Positions 59,704 through 64,000 of a stretch of DNA of 64,000 nucleotides are shown one piece after another. The stretch lies in contig CAZEWN010000004.1 in the NCBI GenBank assembly GCA_964516135.1, forward strand, positions 1 through 64,000, read 5' to 3'. A model generated the notes under the pieces. That model was given only the letters and a program-made list of their open reading frames with translations, was not told where the DNA came from and did no database searches. The number at the start of each line of letters is the position of its first letter. Within the stretch, counting starts at the first letter, position 1. Origin of the DNA: 34-65-8 sp964516135. Its GTDB lineage: Bacteria > Pseudomonadota > Alphaproteobacteria > Sphingomonadales > Sphingomonadaceae. The position numbers were made by a program, and so were the translations under genes.

Positions 59704-59822
59704 AGCAGCACTCCGGCACGAAGCGGGCGATGTACTTCGCTTAGATCATCGACAAACGGCTGGAAATGAAGTTTCGACGAGCTGCTCGTTATGACCGAAG
59801 AGGGGGCGATTGCAGACAAACA

Positions 59823-60473
59823 CTAGCGCCCCTTCGGCTTCTCCAGCACCTTCGCCTTGAAGCGGCACAGGTCTGCGACCTTGCAGCGCCAGCATTCCGG
59901 GGTGCGCGCCTTGCACACGTAGCGGCCGTGGAGGATCAGCCAGTGGTGGGCATGGAGGCGGAAGGGTTGGGGGACTTTCCTGTCGAGCTGCGCTTCGACC
60001 TGGTCGGGGGTCTTGCCCTTCGCCGTCCCGGTGCGGTTACCGACGCGGAAGATGTGGGTGTCGACCGCGAAGGTCTCCTGCCCGAACCAGCAGTTCAAAA
60101 CGACATTGGCGGTCTTGCGCCCGACGCCGGGCAGGCGGACCAGCTCCTCGCGCGTTGACGGCACCTCGCCGCCGAATTCATCGACCAGCAATTGCGACAG
60201 CGCGATCACGTTCTTCGCCTTGGAATTGAACAGGCCGATGGTCTTGATGTACTCCTTTAGCCCGTCCTCGCCGAGTTGAATCATTTGTGCAGGCGTTTCG
60301 ACGCGGGCAAACAGCGCTTTCGTGGCCTTGTTGACCCCCACGTCGGTCGCCTGCGCGGAGAGCGCCACCGCGACGACGAGCTGGTAGGCATTGCCGTATT
60401 CAAGCTCGGTCACCGGCGCGGGATCGTCCTCCGCCAGCCGCCGGAAGAACTCGAAGATTTCCGCGCGGGTCAC
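59823..60473 (-). CDS. nth: Endonuclease III
   Basis: 216 residues from GTG 60473 (GTGA overlap with dapB stop). Helix-hairpin-helix LPGVGRKTANVVL carries the catalytic Lys; catalytic Asp in FAVDTHIFRVGNR. [4Fe-4S] ligands CKARTPECWRCKVADLC (C-x6-C-x2-C-x5-C). DNA glycosylase/AP lyase for oxidised pyrimidines in base excision repair. Confidence 0.96.
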   Translation of the reverse strand: MTRAEIFEFFRRLAEDDPAPVTELEYGNAYQLVVAVALSAQATDVGVNKATKALFARVETPAQMIQLGEDGLKEYIKTIGLFNSKAKNVIALSQLLVDEFGGEVPSTREELVRLPGVGRKTANVVLNCWFGQETFAVDTHIFRVGNRTGTAKGKTPDQVEAQLDRKVPQPFRLHAHHWLILHGRYVCKARTPECWRCKVADLCRFKAKVLEKPKGR

Positions 60474-61198
60474 AGCCCCAGCACGTCGCCCATGCCATAG
60501 CGCCCCGGCGCGCGGCCGATCAGCCATTCCGCCGCGCGCACCGCGCCGCGGGCAAAAATTGCCCGACTTTCAGCACTATGCGACAGGGTGAGCCGTTCCT
60601 GCTCGCCCGCCAGAATCACCGAGTGCTCACCCGCCACAGTGCCGCCGCGCAGCGCGGCAAAGCCGATCGCGCCCGGCTTGCGCGCGCCGGTATGCCCGTC
60701 GCGCCCGCTCTCGCGATTGTCCGAAAGGTCGATCCCGCGCCCAGCCGCCGCCGCTTCGCCCAGCAGCAGCGCGGTGCCAGAAGGCGCGTCCACCTTCATC
60801 CGGTGGTGCATCTCGACGATCTCGATGTCCCAGTCATCGCCCAGCCGCGCCGCCGCCTCGCGCACCAGATGCGCCAGCAGGGTGACGCCCAGCGAGGTAT
60901 TGCCCGTCTGGAGCACCGCCACCGCTCCGGCTGCGGAATCGATCGCGGCGTGGTGCGCCGCCTCCAGCCCGGTGGTGCCGATCACGATCGGAATGCCCGC
61001 GCCGATGGCCGCATGAAGGTTCGCCTCGAGCGCGAAGGGGGCGGAAAAATCGACCAGCACCTCGCTCGCGTCGGCCAGCGCGGCCACGTTGCCGCCCCGG
61101 TCGATGCCGCCTGCGTGGACGTGCCCGGCGGCCGCGATCGCCGCTTCCAGCGCCTGGCCCATGCGCCCTTCGCTGCCGATGATCCCGATGCGTGCCAT
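60470..61198 (-). CDS. dapB: 4-hydroxy-tetrahydrodipicolinate reductase
   Basis: 242 residues from ATG 61198 with AAGGAAGG upstream. IGIIGSEGRMGQALEAAI is the dinucleotide-binding loop; VIGTTG; HHRMKVDAPSGTALLLGEA holds catalytic His and Lys; ILAGEQERLTLSHSAESRAIFARGA closes the fold. Second reductive step of diaminopimelate synthesis. Divergent from the sirtuin gene. Confidence 0.95.
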   Translation of the reverse strand: MARIGIIGSEGRMGQALEAAIAAAGHVHAGGIDRGGNVAALADASEVLVDFSAPFALEANLHAAIGAGIPIVIGTTGLEAAHHAAIDSAAGAVAVLQTGNTSLGVTLLAHLVREAAARLGDDWDIEIVEMHHRMKVDAPSGTALLLGEAAAAGRGIDLSDNRESGRDGHTGARKPGAIGFAALRGGTVAGEHSVILAGEQERLTLSHSAESRAIFARGAVRAAEWLIGRAPGRYGMGDVLGL

Positions 61199-61232
61199 TG
61201 CCTTCCTTTCGCGGGCCGTGTTCATGGGGCGC

Positions 61233-61931
61233 ATGACTGCGATACGCAACATCGTCGTGCTGACCGGCGCGGGGATTTCCGCCGAGAGCGGGATCGACAC
61301 CTTCCGCGACGCCGGCGGCCTGTGGGAGCAGCACCGGGTCGAGGACGTGGCGACGCCGGAGGGCTTTGCACGCGATCCCGATCTGGTGCTGAACTTCTAC
61401 GACATGCGCCGCGCGGCGCTCGCCCAGGTGAAACCCAACGCCGCGCACCACGCGCTGGCACGGCTCGATGCGGAGTGGACCGGCAACCTGCTGATCGTCA
61501 CCCAGAATGTGGACGACCTGCATGAACGTGCCGGGGCGGCCCGCGTGCTCCACATGCATGGCGAGTTGCTGAGCGCGCTGTGTTCAGCCTGCGGTGAGCG
61601 TTCCGCATTCGCCGGCGCCATGATCCAGCGTCCGGCCTGCCCCCACTGCGGCGCGCGCGCGCTGCGCCCCGACGTGGTGTGGTTTGGCGAGATGCCTTAC
61701 GGTATGGACCGCATTTATGATGCCCTGCGCGTGGCCGATCTGTTCGTCAGCATCGGAACCTCGGGCGCGGTCTATCCGGCGGCCGGGTTCGTGCGCGACG
61801 CCCGCGAACTCGGCGCGCGGACGCTTGAACTCAATCTGGAACGCAGCGAAGGCTCGTACTGGTTCGACAAAACGCGCCAGTGCCGCGCGGGCGATCTTGT
61901 GCCGGCATGGGTGGAGGAGATGCTGCGATGA
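61233..61931 (+). CDS. cobB: NAD-dependent protein deacylase (sirtuin)
   Basis: 232 residues from ATG 61233 (ATG 61224 also possible). VVLTGAGISAESGIDTFRDAGGLWE, TQNVDDLHERAG, catalytic His in VLHMHGELL, zinc Cys in CSACGERS and CPHCGA, RPDVVWFGEMP, SIGTSGAVYPAAGF. Tyr/Arg in FYDMRRAAL match the class III (succinyl/malonyl-preferring) pocket. Coupled to the following GFA gene by ATGA. Confidence 0.93.
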   Translation: MTAIRNIVVLTGAGISAESGIDTFRDAGGLWEQHRVEDVATPEGFARDPDLVLNFYDMRRAALAQVKPNAAHHALARLDAEWTGNLLIVTQNVDDLHERAGAARVLHMHGELLSALCSACGERSAFAGAMIQRPACPHCGARALRPDVVWFGEMPYGMDRIYDALRVADLFVSIGTSGAVYPAAGFVRDARELGARTLELNLERSEGSYWFDKTRQCRAGDLVPAWVEEMLR

Positions 61932-62266
61932 CCGAACACCACGGAAGCTGCCACTGCGGGCACGTGCGGCTGGTGCTGCGCGATGCGCCGAGCGAGGCGA
62001 GCGAATGCAACTGCTCGATCTGCCTCCGGACGGCGGGGCTGTGGCATTATTGCTCGCCCGACCTCGTCACCGTCGAAGGCGCGGGCGCGGCGTACCGCCA
62101 GGGCGATTGCGCGATCGACCTGTGGCACTGCCCGACCTGTGGCTGCACCACGCACTGGACCGCGACCGACCCCGAATACCGCCGCATGGCTTTGAACCTG
62201 CGGATGTTCGACCCCGCTCTCTGGGCCGATCTGCCGCGCAAGCTGATCGACGGGGCGAGTTTCTAG
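61928..62266 (+). CDS. GFA family protein
   Basis: 112 residues. GSCHCGHVRLVL, CNCSICLRTAGLW and HCPTCGCTTHW provide the zinc cysteines of the GFA fold. Ends with NLRMFDPALWADLPRKLIDG. Co-translated with the sirtuin; overlaps the convergent MoeB/ThiF gene by 4 bases. No activity known. Confidence 0.88.
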   Translation: MTEHHGSCHCGHVRLVLRDAPSEASECNCSICLRTAGLWHYCSPDLVTVEGAGAAYRQGDCAIDLWHCPTCGCTTHWTATDPEYRRMALNLRMFDPALWADLPRKLIDGASF

Positions 62267-63036
62267 CGCGGGCCCGAACACCCCCGGCACGCCGGGTCCT
62301 TCGCGATCGTTATCGTGCGCATGGCGGGCTTGAGGCCGTCGAGCAGGTGCAGGTTGCCCCATTGCGGATCGCCCAGCGCGGCGGTGCCCGCCAGCAGCAC
62401 GCGCATCGCCTGAAGCGCGGCGAAGGTGCCCGCCCAGCCCGCCATCGCGCCCAGCATTCCGTCGTCAGCGCAGGTGTCGCAGTCGTCGGCGTCGAACGCA
62501 TCGCCAACGAAACAGCGGTAGCACGCCTGCCCCGGCAAGTGCCCCGCGAACGCCGCAACCTGCCCCTGGAATCGGCCCACCGCCGCAGTCAACAGCGGCA
62601 CGCCTAGCGTAACGCAGGCGTCCGACACGGCGAGGCGGGTGGCAAAGTTGTCGGTCCCGTCGATTACAAGGTCGGGGGTGCCAAGCAGAGCGGCGGCATT
62701 GGCTGCTTCAATCCGCTGGTCGATCAGCTCTACCTTGAGCTCGCCATCGAAGTTCGCCAGCCAGCGCCGCGCGGCGACCGCCTTGGCATGGCCGACATCG
62801 CGGACGGTATAGATTGTCTGGCGCTGAAGGTTGCTGGTCTCGACATCCCCCGGCTCGATCAGCCGCAGATGGCCCACCCCCGCCCCGGCGAGATATTGCA
62901 ACACCGGTGCGCCAATTCCGCCGAGCCCCACCAAGGTGACCCGCGCCGCTGCCAGCGCGACCTGCCCCGCGCCGCCGATCTCGGGTACGATGATCTGCCG
63001 CGCGAAACGGTCCAGGCGATCAGGCGACAAGGTCAT
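62263..63036 (-). CDS. MoeB/ThiF/HesA-family adenylyltransferase
   Basis: 257 residues from ATG 63036. Begins DRLDRFARQIIVPEIGGAGQ, then VTLVGLGGIGAPVLQYLAGAG (ATP loop), LIEPGDVETSNLQRQTIY (Asp, Asn, Arg), VIDGTDNFATRLAVSDAC. Zinc cysteines in CYRC, CDTC and CRGC. It adenylates the C-terminal Gly of MoaD or ThiS. Which partner applies cannot be told because neither moaD nor thiS is in the window. An 11-base near-perfect tandem repeat (63044-63065) lies just upstream. Confidence 0.88.
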   Translation of the reverse strand: MTLSPDRLDRFARQIIVPEIGGAGQVALAAARVTLVGLGGIGAPVLQYLAGAGVGHLRLIEPGDVETSNLQRQTIYTVRDVGHAKAVAARRWLANFDGELKVELIDQRIEAANAAALLGTPDLVIDGTDNFATRLAVSDACVTLGVPLLTAAVGRFQGQVAAFAGHLPGQACYRCFVGDAFDADDCDTCADDGMLGAMAGWAGTFAALQAMRVLLAGTAALGDPQWGNLHLLDGLKPAMRTITIAKDPACRGCSGPR

Positions 63037-63147
63037 GGACAGCCTGTTGGCAGGCTGTTGGCAGACTGTCGACAACCCTGTGGGCAGGGCTGTTGAAACG
63101 GTGCGTCGATGGTGGGGCGAACCGAGGGGCCGCGCGGGATTATCCCC

Positions 63148-64000
63148 TCACGATTCCAATTGTCTCAACAGGCTGCGCACATCGCCATCCATATCGGCGT
63201 CGCGCTGGCGCAGGTCCTCGATCAAGCGGACCGCGTGGATCACGGTCGAATGGTCGCGCCCGCCGAACTTGCGCCCGATCTCGGGATAGCTGCGCGGGGT
63301 GAGGACCTTGGAGAGATACATCGCCACTTGGCGCGGACGCACGACCGCGCGGGCGCGGCGTTTGCTGCTCATTTCCGAACGGTCGATGCGGTAGAAGTGG
63401 CACACCGTGCGCTGGATCTCGTCGATCGTGATCCGGCGGCGGTTGGCGGAAAGGATATCGGTAAGCTGTTCCTCGGCCAGCTGGAGCGAGACCTGCTGCC
63501 CGGTGAGCTGGGCATAGGCAATAAGCTTGTTGAGGCCGCCCACCAGTTCGCGCACGTTGCGGGTAATGGTGCGGGCGAGGAATTCGATCACATCGTCTGG
63601 TACGGCAAGCGGCGCGAAGCGGGTCAGCTTCGATTCGAGGATCTTGCGGCGCAGTTCGATATCGGCGGCCGCGATATCGGCAACCAGGCCCATGCTGAGG
63701 CGGCTGAGTAGCCGCGGCTCGACCCCGTCCAACGCCTGGGGCGCGCGGTCGGCAGCGAACACCAGCCGCTTGCCTTCGGCCAGCAGCGCATCGATTGTGT
63801 AGAGCAGTTCTTCCTGGGCGCTCGCCTTGCCGATGATGAACTGGATGTCGTCGACCAGCAGCAGGTCAAAGCTGCGCAGGCGCGCCTTGAATTCGATCAT
63901 CTGGTTCGCCTTCAGCGCCTGGACGAACTCGACCATGAACCGTTCGGCGCTGCAGTAAAAAATTCGCGCGCGCGGGTGCGCGCCGAGATAGGAGTGCCCG
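63148..64000 (-). CDS. dnaA: Chromosomal replication initiator DnaA, 3' part
   Basis: Runs off the right edge; about 284 C-terminal residues are present. Visible parts begin GHSYLGAHPRARIFYCSAERF, continue with Walker B FDLLLVDDIQFI, sensor/arginine motifs in AADRAPQALDGVEPRLLSRLSMGL, lid domain, and domain IV ending in the DNA-binding signature FGGRDHSTVIHAVRLI. Initiates replication at oriC. The 111-base gap downstream (63037-63147) has no cluster of DnaA boxes, so the origin is not seen here. Confidence 0.95.
   Translation of the reverse strand, partial: GHSYLGAHPRARIFYCSAERFMVEFVQALKANQMIEFKARLRSFDLLLVDDIQFIIGKASAQEELLYTIDALLAEGKRLVFAADRAPQALDGVEPRLLSRLSMGLVADIAAADIELRRKILESKLTRFAPLAVPDDVIEFLARTITRNVRELVGGLNKLIAYAQLTGQQVSLQLAEEQLTDILSANRRRITIDEIQRTVCHFYRIDRSEMSSKRRARAVVRPRQVAMYLSKVLTPRSYPEIGRKFGGRDHSTVIHAVRLIEDLRQRDADMDGDVRSLLRQLES

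Noticed and set aside
63037..63147. Possible oriC next to dnaA
   Set aside because: This gap lies at the 3' end of dnaA, is short and GC-rich, and has no group of DnaA boxes. The 5' side of dnaA is outside the window.

Overview
High-GC chromosomal DNA from an alphaproteobacterium, most likely a member of the Sphingomonadales (Sphingomonas/Erythrobacter relatives). The evidence is an acyl-carrier-protein/serine palmitoyltransferase pair for sphingolipid synthesis, a Rhodobacter-type gene transfer agent (GTA) cluster in the usual alphaproteobacterial order, a DksA without its full zinc-finger cysteine set, DivK with Asp53, and many genes joined by 4-bp ATGA/GTGA overlaps. No rRNA, tRNA, CRISPR array or complete insertion sequence was seen.

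Region 1 (1-13,960). A partial outer-membrane beta-barrel gene is followed by a GTA-like cluster read on the minus strand from 13,825 down to 880: small terminase, large terminase, portal, gp3.5, prohead protease, capsid, major tail protein, two tail chaperones, tape measure, distal tail/TIM-barrel protein, DUF2163 hub protein, NlpC/P60 peptidase, tail-tip protein and a DUF2793 protein. The head-completion block is broken. The capsid reading frame leaves its family sequence at about residue 340 and is followed directly, in another frame, by what looks like the last 40 residues of gp8, so the capsid tail, gp6, gp7 and most of gp8 are missing. Three large palindromic elements sit at gene borders inside the cluster.

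Region 2 (13,984-25,900). An OsmC protein and a nucleotidyltransferase-fold protein precede a heavily decayed PD-(D/E)XK nuclease pseudogene that fills the otherwise empty 15.5-16.4 kb stretch. Next come the SPT-ACP pair, an orphan Pycsar-effector-like membrane protein, divK, and a tightly coupled five-gene operon (DUF3572, HAD, RidA, GDPD, FemAB-like). Then follow a Sel1-like protein, dksA, a PilZ protein, an orphan solute-binding lipoprotein and a DUF4112 protein.

Region 3 (25,981-44,033). Tryptophan catabolism (kynA-kynU), an HNH endonuclease, gluQ, a cobalamin adenosyltransferase and 3-hydroxyacyl-CoA dehydrogenase. A small phosphate-starvation locus follows (pstS and an OprO/P-type porin, each with its own Pho-box-like site). 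Then come alanine dehydrogenase, a thioesterase, two peptidases acting near proline or basic residues, VOC and cupin proteins, an EF-hand protein and a two-component system.

Region 4 (44,030-64,000). Mostly housekeeping: HerA-like ATPase, pabB-pabC fusion, RluA-family synthase, arfB, rpmG, lolA, rnpA-yidD-yidC-engB, GST, S1/P1 nuclease, dapE with a dicarboxylate symporter, nth-dapB, a sirtuin, two GFA proteins, a MoeB/ThiF protein and the 3' part of dnaA. A short lower-GC patch (52.9-54.1 kb) carries two small proteins of unknown function.
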